Source of the DNA: Prosthecobacter sp.
GTDB lineage: Bacteria > Verrucomicrobiota > Verrucomicrobiia > Verrucomicrobiales > Verrucomicrobiaceae
Direction of reading: 5' to 3'
Length of the DNA: 64,000 bases
NCBI GenBank assembly: GCA_019186985.1
Contig: JABARQ010000016.1
Coordinates: forward strand, 124,001-188,000
Shown: positions 46,201-51,246 of the stretch, in pieces
How positions within the stretch are numbered: position 1 is the stretch's first letter
Layout: the number at the start of each line of letters is the position of its first letter
Position numbers and translations under genes: made by a program
The notes under the pieces: model-generated
What the model was told of the DNA's origin: nothing
What the model saw: the letters and a program-made list of their open reading frames with translations, nothing else
The model's database searches: none

Positions 46201-47567
46201 GCGCCGGAGGAGCTGTCGATCAGACGGACGCTCAGGCTGGACGGCGTTCCAAACCAGTTGGCCGCCGGCAGGAAGCGCAGGCTGTCGCCCGCAGGAAGGA
46301 GCAGCGTGGAAGCAGCGGTGCGGGTCCCCACGTTCACCCAGGAGCTGCCGTCGTAATACTGCCACTGGCCCTGGGCGGCGTTGACCGTGCTGCCGATGAT
46401 GGCGACCCCGGCCAGGCTGTTGGCCGAGGAGCCGCCCGCGACGGTGTCAGCGCTGTCATTGAAGCGCGCGGAGAACAGGGCGGAAACCGTGCCGCCCGCC
46501 GGGCTGGCGGTGTCTTCATCCACGGCGGCAAGCGACGAGGAGCCGCTGGCGACGGGTGCGTCATTCACCGCGTTCACGGTCATGTTGAAGGTGAAGGTGG
46601 TCGTGTTGCCGGCCGTGCGGTTGTTGAAGTCGGAGGTCACCGTCACCTCGACCTGCCCGGACCCGTTCCAGTTGGCGGCAGGCACCAGGGCGAGGCTGCT
46701 GAGGAAGCTGTTCAGCCCGTCCTTGGAGCCCTGGGAGGCGAGCTCCGTGTCGGAAATCTCACCATCGCTCAGCACGGCGTTGCCGGAGAGAACCCTGACC
46801 ACCACCTCCATGCGGTCGCTGCCGGGATCCTGCACCACGACATGACTCCCGAAGGAATAGTTCGTGTCCTCATTGGTGCTCTGCGCCCCGGGGTCGGTGA
46901 CGTTCGGCTTGTCGGTGTAACCAAGAACGCCGGGCAGACGGGACAGGCATTCGAGCAGGCTCGCATCAGCCGCGTCGACATCGCCTTCAATGACTTCGAG
47001 GCGGGTGTCGCCGCCAAGACGGGCGGGGCCGGTCAGGTTGCTGCTGGCCGCCACGTCCAGCCCGGTGGTGCGGGCCAGCTCACGAACCAGCCTCAGGCCA
47101 TCCCGGCCCTGGCCGACACTGCAGCCGTAGATCAGCAGGTCCGCGCCTTCGGCAAAACTTTTCCTCCAGCTGCGCAGGATGCCTGCCCGTGACGGCAGGG
47201 TCTCCAGGTTCAGCGAGCCCGAGGAAAACTGGATTTCCGAGGGCCGGCCTTCGGAAAGGATCGTCAGGCGGCTGAGGTTTTTTGCCTCGGCCAGGATGGC
47301 CGTGATCTGCTCAAGGGCATCCTGGTCGGCACGAAGCACATGCGTGTCGGCACCCAGCTGCCCGGCAAAAGGAAGCCCACCCGGGATCCCAGGATCCAGG
47401 ATGACCAACTGCCCTTTGGAAGCTTCCTGCGCCCCCTCAAGCTTGGATGGGGTCATCCAGCAAGAACAAGCGAGAAGCCAGCTCCAAACCAGCGCACAGC
47501 TGAATTTGGACGTTCTACTTTTGAAAGTGCCAGGGAACTGTCTTTCAAGGAGTGGGTTCGTTTTCAT
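31245..47567 (-). CDS. Giant adhesin-like protein (DUF4347, cadherin-like/CSPG repeats, Calx-beta, HYR-like and repetitive C-terminal region)
   Basis: This 5440-residue protein is one uninterrupted frame. After an unusually long charged N-region there is a hydrophobic export signal (about residues 24-45, ALVWSWLLAC). A DUF4347 domain follows (about 50-200; LLIYGCSVGQGRDGL and LTGPARLGGDTRLEV). Residues about 205-4185 are tens of cadherin-like and CSPG-type repeats; hallmarks are NDAPV linkers and segments like FTQADINAGRIKFGHDGHET. Calx-beta-type repeats cover about 4185-4600 (VNEGSPYAVFT). A unique domain and two HYR-like repeats (TPAPGTLLDVGGHY) lead to a repetitive C-terminal region from about 4955, similar to DUF7453-type sequences. 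No RTX, T9SS or autotransporter end was seen. Cell-surface adhesion is inferred. The ATG at 47567 directly precedes the signal. Confidence 0.88.
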   Translation of the reverse strand: MKTNPLLERQFPGTFKSRTSKFSCALVWSWLLACSCWMTPSKLEGAQEASKGQLVILDPGIPGGLPFAGQLGADTHVLRADQDALEQITAILAEAKNLSRLTILSEGRPSEIQFSSGSLNLETLPSRAGILRSWRKSFAEGADLLIYGCSVGQGRDGLRLVRELARTTGLDVAASSNLTGPARLGGDTRLEVIEGDVDAADASLLECLSRLPGVLGYTDKPNVTDPGAQSTNEDTNYSFGSHVVVQDPGSDRMEVVVRVLSGNAVLSDGEISDTELASQGSKDGLNSFLSSLALVPAANWNGSGQVEVTVTSDFNNRTAGNTTTFTFNMTVNAVNDAPVASGSSSLAAVDEDTASPAGGTVSALFSARFNDSADTVAGGSSANSLAGVAIIGSTVNAAQGQWQYYDGSSWVNVGTRTAASTLLLPAGDSLRFLPAANWFGTPSSLSVRLIDSSSGAVTRGTGPDLSGGASYGGSTVYSSATVSLSTSVNAVNDNPVTAGFDIDVTKNLSATFTLVSTDDDGGTNGTTDAVVTHYRIVTLPANGTLRTGTGVIISAPNTDITIAQATDMTFTPATNYVGASSFTFRALDAAGALSVTSTASIDVQPFNEPPAVTTSGPASVNEDSSLTSVGSASVADPDAGSGILRAVVTATHGTVTLHQVTGLMDAASGGAAISGGAFTSLTFYGTMANINAAMSNLRYTPDANYFGAAEVSVTVNDLGNTGSPAKEDAEVISITVNNTPDIPVTGAATLAAVNEDTISPSGASVASLLTGFSDLDGNALAGVAISVNTANASTEGRWQYSVNNGVSWSNIGVVDATSALLVNSAAKLRFLPVLHYYGTPAGLRLHAVDNSGSRTFTSNPNVRQTLNVSVAGDDYDATGALLGTSVTSVNDPFTIVNDYPLLVDEGGTAVLGSSRLSITDVEAGAAQIVYTVLAAGTVLTEGSFQLDTTGSGAWTPLAADDTFTQAQVNAGRLRFVHDGNEPVTAQTLAYSVTDLVAGAGGSASSRVLSILVTPVNDAPALYVPGQTPPGDMVALNGNVAFNSTLNFSTSNLRVVDSDNLDVQLILRLESLPVNGTLEFNNAPVAVGSVFSYASLGLFTYTHDGTATVSDAFSISLRDGAGGIVGAAGGTPATPVQVALTIVPYNHPPTISNAQTRILEHAQNAPFALGIADEETAAADLVVKILTLPAATDAVLKFNGVTVTQAMLDAPGGFSFPGSQLSLLLVNHVSANRVDPPAFSFGIRVTDDGIIPASTDATVLVLVRPVDDEPTLAVDDIVLPAAGATVALTSAELDGQDVDTPDTTLLYRVTVRPANGTLLLGGIPLGVGGTFTQDDVNEGRVTYVHRGTATTTDSFKVTLRDQGYNIRYNRPGGVYPDTSSTTLLEHTVNVTIPGGGSSPGSGGSSGNPGDGGLFPAVAFNDSVETNKNITLVIDQADLLANDGGITPFNITSVQMKAGFTADGTVSFDNGSKEVTFVPTLNFSGITRFEYTMEDALGRSATADVFVTVYYVNYPPVISTNVALTLDEGAQAAITQALLEAEDIDDAAASLAYTLLSMPGNGDLYFDTTPGDGIINAVELAAGDTFTQADINAGRIKFGHDGHETFVSTFTFRVTDGANPSVPLEPAVATFTIDATPVNDTPVITAEDFIVSENSSFVLTPVQLGASDVDGVSSDKAGVGFATVNTLTYSMAEAGHLPLHGSLQRFNGMSWTDLGAGEDFTAAQVAAGQVRYLHDGTETTADSITVTLDDNSGAPNATATAVLNIGVVPVNDDPVIVKNDALELDEGASAAITFAGHLQGEDPDNDDVQLQFRLTSMPQFGTLWLNGAEALGVGSKFTQQNLRDGLISYQHDGSESTSDSFNFTLSDGGGGNEPADTFDIIIHAVNDAPVVTLPAASINAVEAQETDVRGIVVGDNDSINPVTFAVDTSFGPLLLTLSVNGGVISVREDLATVTGSGSDLVTVEGTLGQINDTLASLVYEAGAVAAATGSDSLTVQINDQGHSGSGGPLSDVEVLSIIMLGVNNPPVVSKPAAQSVDEDTDLVLSSLNGNAVSFSDPDIGGGNASATLSVLHGKLTLGSVAGLVSVSGDGTASVSLTGTQAAVNAALDGLIYRGSQDYHGSDTLTISVNDLGNTGTFGGSMSDTEMLSLTVNPVNDVPVVAAQDFGLDEDDSITFSLESTEVDTGTDPADDALVTHYFIQVRADNAPVTAGFSGELRTSDNILLSASSSVTPPGFAALPAGQHIITAAQATDMTYAPGLHFNSTVPVAGDDWRSRFEFRAIDVLGADYAGTSKSDVAEAGFTVDAINDAPVLAGGGDSVSYTEGSGLSLMGSAVVLNAAGNLAVTDVEVTVQGEDDFNGATMTVRRSGGAVATDRFLVLEQDGISLSGSSIIIGGSTRAVITTDGSAGLLVITFNAAATQAHVQTIMRNTAFASVANDLYGSITAQMTFNDGNDTEQGAGGSLNSNNISFTVNISNVNDAPSFAANGLFTVSEDTAVPAGASVSSLMGALFSDPDPAALEAGKFAGIAITADASNQSTQGRWQFSVNGTDWHDVTPLGTSADHTTTTHALLLDKDSLLRFIPVANFNDRYQQANAPAGALTVVAVDNSGGRTWTTNVLKQFTDTVTGWNDISDLGSAGAALVNVSVTQANDQPVIANLDDDSTFTEAVGVNVAGPAVLLDDLLSGAASMSDIDLSLREETTYNGARLVVKAQTVDSFDFFLPQIAGGISLSGSFTNPGPGIVLFNNGSLIRYNSVTIGTLTDNSSVTGELVITFNSSATKAAVDAILQNLAYSNNDPSLSLSIKPIDITFHDGNGSSGNSQGTGGELSTTATVNMNLVPRNDSPVLTQGTTLTTTEDATTTAASFDSLLAAYFQDPDELTIPAENDFDGVAISAFNNAGLGEWQVSLNGTDWVALSTLNGSVAGGISTTQALLLNAATQVRFVPSANANTAGSVTKPSLAVHPVEASVPAGALNSGAGQAAGPVTFSSDLGAPQTYDTTANPLESRVAGASVTVDTVISARNDTPLFASGTAWTGTLIESPVNGIGTSPAQQLLSSVSIGDVDPATTATLSSTVFGAGTVTVAIGGGVTGDRFFVTGSPAGIGSQSGGTNGTSLVINLTNTTTFAQLNAILEAVRFEHTTDYPPAGLRSYTVTVNDNNNLTTGAANAGGPAALSVQLGGDITIVELNDPPLVTSTALNPTFTEDTAAPPASNSGGTLFSGSSVNVTGSGQKIIDVRLTVGNLGNGSDEVLRIDGQLVSLTDGTTATAAFIDGTTGFGGDISVSVTGATATVSYVKAGGLTASEVQALINGLRYHNSSDAFVGTTRVVTLTYMQDDGGTDNGGEDTNTSLGVAASTVTLQPRNDAPVLASTLTSPTAVEQGGALTGTSIVPLFSASSLSDVDFTTASFGGGSLTISFASYVTGDVLDIDTATTLAVNAVRVSGSSVQISLDGSSWTTVGTVDATSNGLARALVINLNATADEANAGAILNAVRYHSTADNPTQNGSAATRSYSVIANDGNNNALAGGLTALNSNLVSGGVITITPDNDSIIADLNGGSAGNDRSVTWTEAANSTHLAVSVAPSTTVTDPDNAQVASLSIAAAGLLDGDSEVLRISGTDFLLGTSGVAVDVGSFLVSYNAATGVFTIAPDGSATASLAAFQALLQGITYNNSTDNPTAGARVFTVTLTDAGLADDGVDGQDGTPSAFTVQVTPNNDQPVIAGLTSAVFMENAINAAAAIIDADITVTDIDSPTYDGGTLTVSGLVSGQDVVSLPSSSAAVLGSIQLNGANVEHHDGAGWTVIGTASGGSGASFIVTFNADADRTIAERVLENLTFANTSDNPTLVRTLTYTLNDGGANPALPSTIGVTIRLENDEPVLAASVLGATYVEDDPAAAFISGTISVTDSDSPANFYNSGSSVGGLAVSLAAYHPGDLFTVANVGSGAGQIGVSGATISYGGSAFATFTGGSGSDLVITFTSNAATPSAVQALLAALRFSNTGDDPTVKGAEPTRAFEVVFNDGANTKDASSSTTALTASLSGTLNLTDENDVPVLDLDGDNSSGAVLADYRTVFITGGSEVAIADADASLTDVDHPELQTLTMLITSAPDGVAEGLSISGVLPGGITAGAYNPATRTLTLTGPASPDDFATALKLVQYGNSSPAPTLGDRLIQVVANDGVADSNTAVSTVRVIDVTVTTSTPVNEGSTYAFYTVEGTAGEAVTLTLASTVDPLDQDATIAGFTMEYKIGAGSWIPYTWNGVTGDRPTLPGSSGSAGAVLVRVNITTESDTDFEDEETFTFTAAVSGGRSATADSSILDDGTGVIHDNDGTVNGAAIQDDDRLMTVTDVVVNEGSPYAVFTVTGALGQKAALSIVNESTTGLVTIQYLLAGVWTDYTGGLVTLPDTTLLVRVALSPEQEQAVDDGETFKLVATNTGGTPSTGGSGTLHDDATGDWFLAANLTSTPDSGLVLDDDRPVSVTSLSVNEGSPYAVFTATAVTGQKVSLSVTNTTTTGLSTIQYLDGGTWTNYTTGLVTFADTTMLLRVALSPEQDTPYDNGETFVMVVSNTGGAPSSGGVGTIHDDETGDYFLPENTTDTPDPDQILDDDRPVMLKWAVAGADPADSLLDTTIIPNTTSSPVNYPGTNGGRFDVRISTNGLSGNGLAMMGGEVCWYLNGYNSSSRSTVSMRFYRPGTDDPKHVTSISFSIEDAESYEELSNFSYWTADGTKVPLLWTSPVFTYSHTPLYSNGNSAVENTAPLIGKTQSGRWIRVNLAGIAVSGIEFSIRKRSSSAGSVMLTHLVGNPGAFGFAGNFTPITLSTDESGKAPIPDYRSQTTRNAGVTGVVTQTPAPGTLLDVGGHYVSLLLTTTDGQTAPLGFDLVVLDKTAPTIAVPEGGFTALSSAQALPDYTTTAVITDNVGVTKVTQQPPPGTIVNAGVNRITLTASDASNNVRVQCFDLTASGASTETGEVGISSLAASGADASLYGAPSGYVFTKFGVPAVHDSGTVAFTATFARGSAQMTGVFVGTTPQLVVASGTPAPGLEGARFTSFFDPCINQGAESTPSIAFLAKVSTGATGLWTNVGGELRLVAVKGGAAPEVDGGYFKDFTSINLAEDEIVFTATLSGSVNAANNQGAWAWNDSDGAYLLVRKGEQVSCTLGRTKTISRIDMLATVTGSPGQGRSHPGQGIYAARVACTDGTQLTLMTSAEGVLAPVAQNGLELFPGMKPLSIGVPAENNLGQVAFLQTFAIKAGSVTSQNNAGIVLHGVDGWEMAVRKGTPLQGTPSGTWTALNDPVLNNVGALAWSGSVKTTATLPAIGYRDAEGTNRLVAYKTGAAPGISGGTFNTFTSFALPDGMGPVFTATLQAKPGVVTAANDTGVWALDSSGVLQMILREGQVIGGKRVQSFTVLSSVVGSLGTTRSFNSQRTLAIRVTFADASQAVILSHVP
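33770..34575 (-). repeat. Two tandem Calx-beta-type units of about 400 bp in the adhesin gene
   Basis: Two adjacent units of about 133 residues each start with VNEGSPYAVFT and end with LDDDRP. They share ALSPEQ, GETF, NTGG and HDD-TGD segments at the same spacing. A third, more divergent unit lies upstream (to about 35000). They look like a recent duplication within the gene. Confidence 0.7.
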
Positions 47568-47606
47568 GGGATCGTTGTTTTTTTGTAACTACTGTTATTT
47601 GTGAAA

Positions 47607-47612
47607 ATTATA
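47607..47612 (-). promoter_or_regulatory. Candidate -10 element for the giant adhesin gene
   Basis: On the minus strand a perfect TATAAT sits about 40 bases upstream of the adhesin start, in AT-rich DNA. No good -35 hexamer is visible at the standard spacing, and no Shine-Dalgarno-like sequence precedes the ATG. Confidence 0.35.
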
Positions 47613-47692
47613 TTTTGCAGGCTATCGCTTCCCAGTGACTGGCTTGGGTTTATTTGGGCTCGATAACTTGCCAAATTCCCCCAGGGCTACGA

Positions 47693-47726
47693 TTAGGCGT
47701 CAGTGTTCATGATAACATGCGCCTAA
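47693..47726. repeat. Inverted repeat TTAGGCG...CGCCTAA
   Basis: Perfect 7-base arms (47693-47699 and 47720-47726) enclose 20 bases that contain an inner TGTT/AACA pair. It lies about 125 bp upstream of the adhesin start and could be an operator or a hairpin. Confidence 0.45.
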
Positions 47727-48069
47727 GACGCTCACTTGGCATAAGCCTCATACCCCAGTGCAATTGCCTGACAGTGACATCATTCAACATCTCGAAATAG
47801 GTCGAGCTTCCTGGCAGGCCCTGCTTAGAGGTGAGATTTGCTTCCATAAAAAGGCTCCGAAATGGGGGTTGTCAGAGAGATGTCAGATAATTGTCATAAC
47901 AAATATAACAATTTCGAGAAACTGAAAGCAAAATCCTTGGATTTTTATAATTACTATATTGACATCACCTAACCATTTATTGCGGGAGACACAGCAAATG
48001 CTCTGTAAACCTCTCATTGCCAGCCACTTTGCAGCACTCACATCGTGCGCAAAGCGTGACAAATAAAAA

Positions 48070-48087
48070 AATTAGCCGATCCTAATT
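48070..48087. repeat. Inverted repeat AATTAG...CTAATT
   Basis: Perfect 6-base arms around a 6-base centre (48076-48081), in the same AT-rich gap. Confidence 0.35.
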
Positions 48088-48127
48088 AATCGAAAGCGGC
48101 GGGCTCATAGATGTTTATGAATCACAC

Positions 48128-48146
48128 GCCTAAATAAATTTTAGGC
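48128..48146. repeat. Perfect palindrome GCCTAAA-5-TTTAGGC
   Basis: Perfect 7-base arms around TAAAT. The GCCTAA core is the same as in the repeat at 47693-47726 but in the opposite relative orientation, which suggests a shared binding protein or related hairpins. Confidence 0.45.
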
Positions 48147-48352
48147 ACTCTTGCCGCTCCTTTCAGAAAATTATTGAATGCCCCAAAAGGCTATCTCTCA
48201 GCACCTTCAAAGTCGGCGAACCTCAAGCGCCAGTTCAAGCCATCCATTCCCCTTTTCCACATTTTCCACGCCGTCAGCTGTTCACGGCTCATCTTGAATT
48301 CCCATCTCTCGCCCGTTTCCGGCCAAACAATGGTTCACACGCCTTCCCAAGG

Positions 48353-49411
48353 TTAAGCGGGTTCAGCCCTCGTGGAGCCGGATGTGGCCGCCGCCTCCGG
48401 GGGCAGCGGCGGAGGCGTGGCGGGGGGAAGGACAGCTCCCGCCTCCTGCTCCATCCGTCCCAGCATGTCGATGAAGGCGTCCTCAAGACGGCGCTCCTCC
48501 TTGTGAAAATCAGTGACCGGCAGGCCGTCGAGGATCATGCGCCGCAAGGTGGCTGCGATCACGGCTTCATCGGCGGATTCGATGCAGAGCCGGGCGCCTT
48601 TTTTCGTTTCATCCAACAGCCGGACCTGCGGAGCCGTAAGCGCCCACTCCGTCAGCCGGGCCCTGTCGCCGGCCACCTGCACGTTCATCAGGGTCTCCTG
48701 CCTGGCGGACGGCCGTGTCATCGACTCGGCGTCGCCATGATGCACGATGCGGCCCTTGTCGATGAACAGCAGGCTGTCGCACATCTCGGCAAGCTCCGAG
48801 AGGATGTGGGAGCTGATCAGGATGGTCTTGCCCTCCTCGGCGAGAATGCGGATGAGGTTCTTCAACTCGACCCGCGCCTTTGGATCGAGTCCGGCTGCCG
48901 GCTCGTCCATGATGAGGACCTGCGGATCGTGCAAAAGCGCGCGCCCCAGGCAGAGCCGCTGCGTCTGGCCCTTGGACAGCTTGTTGCTCAGCCGGCCGGC
49001 CAGCGGGCCGAGGTCGGTGAAGTCCATGACCTCCTGGACGCGCTGCTCGCGGCCCGTCCCCTGGTAGCCGAGGGCGCGGGCGTAGAAGTCGAGGTATTCC
49101 AGCACCGTCATGTTTTCATAGGTGCCGAAGCTGTCCGGCATCCAGCCGAGCAGGCCGCGCACACGGTCCGGATAGTTCACCACGTCATGCCCGCCGACCT
49201 TTGCGAAACCGCCGTCCGGATGATCAAGCGTGGCGAGGATGCGCATGGTGGTGGTCTTGCCGGCGCCGTTGGCACCGACGAAGCCGACCACGCGGCCGTG
49301 CTCGATGCTGAAGGAGACGCCGTCCACCGCCTTCAGCGCGCCGAACGAACGATGCAGATCCTCGACCAGGATGGCCGGCTGGGAGGTGTCGAACTCAACG
49401 CGGAAGGACAT
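48353..49411 (-). CDS. ABC transporter ATP-binding protein (GldA/NatA-like)
   Basis: This 352-residue ATPase has Walker A (GANGAGKTT, residues 46-54), the signature LSKGQTQRLCLGRALLHD, Walker B (VLIMDEPAAGLDP) and the switch His (ILISSHILSE). It belongs to the drug/lipid/gliding-type export group (ABC-2) and would need a membrane permease. No permease gene lies downstream; the gene is followed by the AT-rich gap. After the nucleotide-binding domain comes an accessory C-terminal domain (about 230-320) and a Pro/Ala-rich tail. It starts 23 bp after the membrane protein gene, in an operon with MoxR. The transported substrate is unknown. Confidence 0.92.
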   Translation of the reverse strand: MSFRVEFDTSQPAILVEDLHRSFGALKAVDGVSFSIEHGRVVGFVGANGAGKTTTMRILATLDHPDGGFAKVGGHDVVNYPDRVRGLLGWMPDSFGTYENMTVLEYLDFYARALGYQGTGREQRVQEVMDFTDLGPLAGRLSNKLSKGQTQRLCLGRALLHDPQVLIMDEPAAGLDPKARVELKNLIRILAEEGKTILISSHILSELAEMCDSLLFIDKGRIVHHGDAESMTRPSARQETLMNVQVAGDRARLTEWALTAPQVRLLDETKKGARLCIESADEAVIAATLRRMILDGLPVTDFHKEERRLEDAFIDMLGRMEQEAGAVLPPATPPPLPPEAAATSGSTRAEPA

Positions 49412-49434
49412 GGAAAAGAGTGTGTCGAAACGGA

Positions 49435-51246
49435 CTAGGGCCGTGCCAGACTGCCGAAGAGCAGCACGCGGTCCTCCTTCCAGTCGATGGAAGGCAGCGT
49501 GTCCAGGGTGAAGCCGGGCGCCCTCGGGGCAGTCGCCACAAAGGTGTTTCTGGGCGGCGCTGAAAGCAGCAGGTCATCCAGCCGTTTGCGCACCTGGCCC
49601 ACGGCTAGGTCCGCCTGTTCGGACACCCGTCTTTTCAACTCCTGGACCTGGGAGGCCGAAAGCTTCACCGAGCGGCCCGAATCCAGCGCGTGCTCCGCCT
49701 TCCAGACAGCGCCGGCCTCATCCACATAGAAGAGGTTCTCGATGCTGAAGCCGAGGCTGGAGACGACCTCTGGCGCGGCGCCAGGAGCCAGGCCTGTCTT
49801 CATTTCCAGCCGGGCGCGTCCCGGCACCACCGCTCGCAGGGCGTGGGCCTGCTCGACCCGGCTTTGAAAATAAGTTCCACCATGCCGCCCGCCTTCGAGG
49901 TAAAGCCGCGGGGCCTGGAAGCCGGGCTTGTTCTTCAGCTTCACCCAGGGCGAATCCGCCAGGGCCAGCGGCTCGATGAGCACAGGGTGCGCAATTTCAA
50001 ACTCACCGCCCAGCAGCACCCCGGTACGGCAGACCTGCTCCTGGGTGACATAGGCGGCGGTCTCGGCAGGCTCGATGTCCACCAGCACCATGCGCACGCC
50101 CGTGCCGCCGACGCCGTCCTGAACCACCACCACGACCAGCATCACCAGGCTCATGCCGCCTGAAAGCAGCGGCGTGGTGACGAACAAACGATGACGTCGC
50201 CCGGGCGGCGCGAGCAGGAAGAGGTTCACCGGCCCCACGAGAATTCCGAACACCACCAGGAACACCACCACCTGCCACGAGGAAAAGCTGCGCCTGCCCA
50301 GAAGGTTGTGCAGGCCCCAGCCGCTCGCCGCCTCGCCGCCGCCGGCGACTGCATGACCGGAGACGAGATCGGCGCGCCGCGCCGCCCTTCCCCAGAGACG
50401 CTCCACGGCGGCCTTGGCATCCAGCGTGCGGCCGTCCCAGGCCAGCCGCTCCACGCTTCCGAACGAATGCCGTCTGGTTCCGTCTTCCAAACCATCGGGC
50501 AGCCCCAGTCCGCTGACGGACGATCCGGCTTCGGCATAGACATCCAGAAAGCCGTAGAGCCGCACCCACTGCTGCACTGCCTGACGCTGGCCCGGCTTCA
50601 GCCGCTGCCACTCCTGCCAGGTGATCATCATGCCGTCAAAACCGCTCAGCCCCCGCCAGTCCTCAGCCAGGTCGGCGGGATCAAAGGTGCTGCCAAAAAC
50701 CGCGTCGCCCACTCGGGACGACGACTTGGACTTTGCCAGGAGGCTTTCGACCTCCTCCTCCAGCCGGGTCAGGTTGGCGGACGCCAGGCTCTTGCTGATG
50801 GCGATGGCCGGAAACGACTTGGTGCGGGCATGATATTCCGGGAAGCTTCGTGAGGAATGTCCCGTGGAATCGACCCCCAGGCTGAACTCATGCTGATTGA
50901 CGAAGCTCAGGGCGCCCGTCGAATCATAATCCACCGTCATCGGCGCCATGAAGACGCCTGACTGCATGCTCTGCGGCGGCGTCAGCAGGACCATCCGGCC
51001 ACGGTGCTCGCTGTCCTTCTGAAATCGCTGGGTGCGCGAAATTGAAGCCAGGTCCCACTGCATGAAGCCGTCGGTCTTGTTCTCCGCGTCAACCCGCAGA
51101 GGCGCGAAGCCGGTGGGCGGCATGGGGTCAAACACGCTCCGGACCTTCAGCGACCGAGCCTCTTCCTCCAGGGCGCAGACGGAGTTCTGCGCCTGCGCCG
51201 CCGAACCGAGGGTCAAGAAGGCAAGAACGACCGGCAGCGATTTCAA
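49435..51246 (-). CDS. Membrane-anchored hypothetical protein of a MoxR-ABC operon
   Basis: This 603-residue protein has a signal peptide (MKSLPVVLAFLTLGSAAQAQ), an N-terminal extracytoplasmic part of about 300 residues, two predicted membrane helices (about 323-345 VVVFLVVFGILVGPVNLFLL and 355-378 GGMSLVMLVVVVVQ), and a further soluble region of about 220 residues. I do not recognise an enzyme motif. Its start overlaps the MoxR stop by four bases (ATGA), showing translational coupling, and the ABC ATPase follows 23 bp later. In other bacteria, membrane proteins of such operons are thought to act with MoxR in maturation of envelope complexes; that is an inference here. Confidence 0.75.
   Translation of the reverse strand: MKSLPVVLAFLTLGSAAQAQNSVCALEEEARSLKVRSVFDPMPPTGFAPLRVDAENKTDGFMQWDLASISRTQRFQKDSEHRGRMVLLTPPQSMQSGVFMAPMTVDYDSTGALSFVNQHEFSLGVDSTGHSSRSFPEYHARTKSFPAIAISKSLASANLTRLEEEVESLLAKSKSSSRVGDAVFGSTFDPADLAEDWRGLSGFDGMMITWQEWQRLKPGQRQAVQQWVRLYGFLDVYAEAGSSVSGLGLPDGLEDGTRRHSFGSVERLAWDGRTLDAKAAVERLWGRAARRADLVSGHAVAGGGEAASGWGLHNLLGRRSFSSWQVVVFLVVFGILVGPVNLFLLAPPGRRHRLFVTTPLLSGGMSLVMLVVVVVQDGVGGTGVRMVLVDIEPAETAAYVTQEQVCRTGVLLGGEFEIAHPVLIEPLALADSPWVKLKNKPGFQAPRLYLEGGRHGGTYFQSRVEQAHALRAVVPGRARLEMKTGLAPGAAPEVVSSLGFSIENLFYVDEAGAVWKAEHALDSGRSVKLSASQVQELKRRVSEQADLAVGQVRKRLDDLLLSAPPRNTFVATAPRAPGFTLDTLPSIDWKEDRVLLFGSLARP

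Larger units (their letters stand above)
47568..48352. other. AT-rich intergenic region without recognisable genes
   Basis: This is the longest gap in the window (785 bp) and is clearly richer in A/T than everything around it. It separates the start of the giant adhesin gene from the end of the ABC ATPase gene. I found no convincing coding frame, RNA gene or transposon end. It holds several inverted repeats sharing a TTAG/CTAA core and may be the upstream control region of the adhesin gene. Confidence 0.6.

Noticed and set aside
48174-48356. A 60-codon plus-strand frame in the AT-rich gap
   Set aside because: It starts with TTG, has no ribosome-binding site, no domain, and overlaps the end of the ABC ATPase gene.
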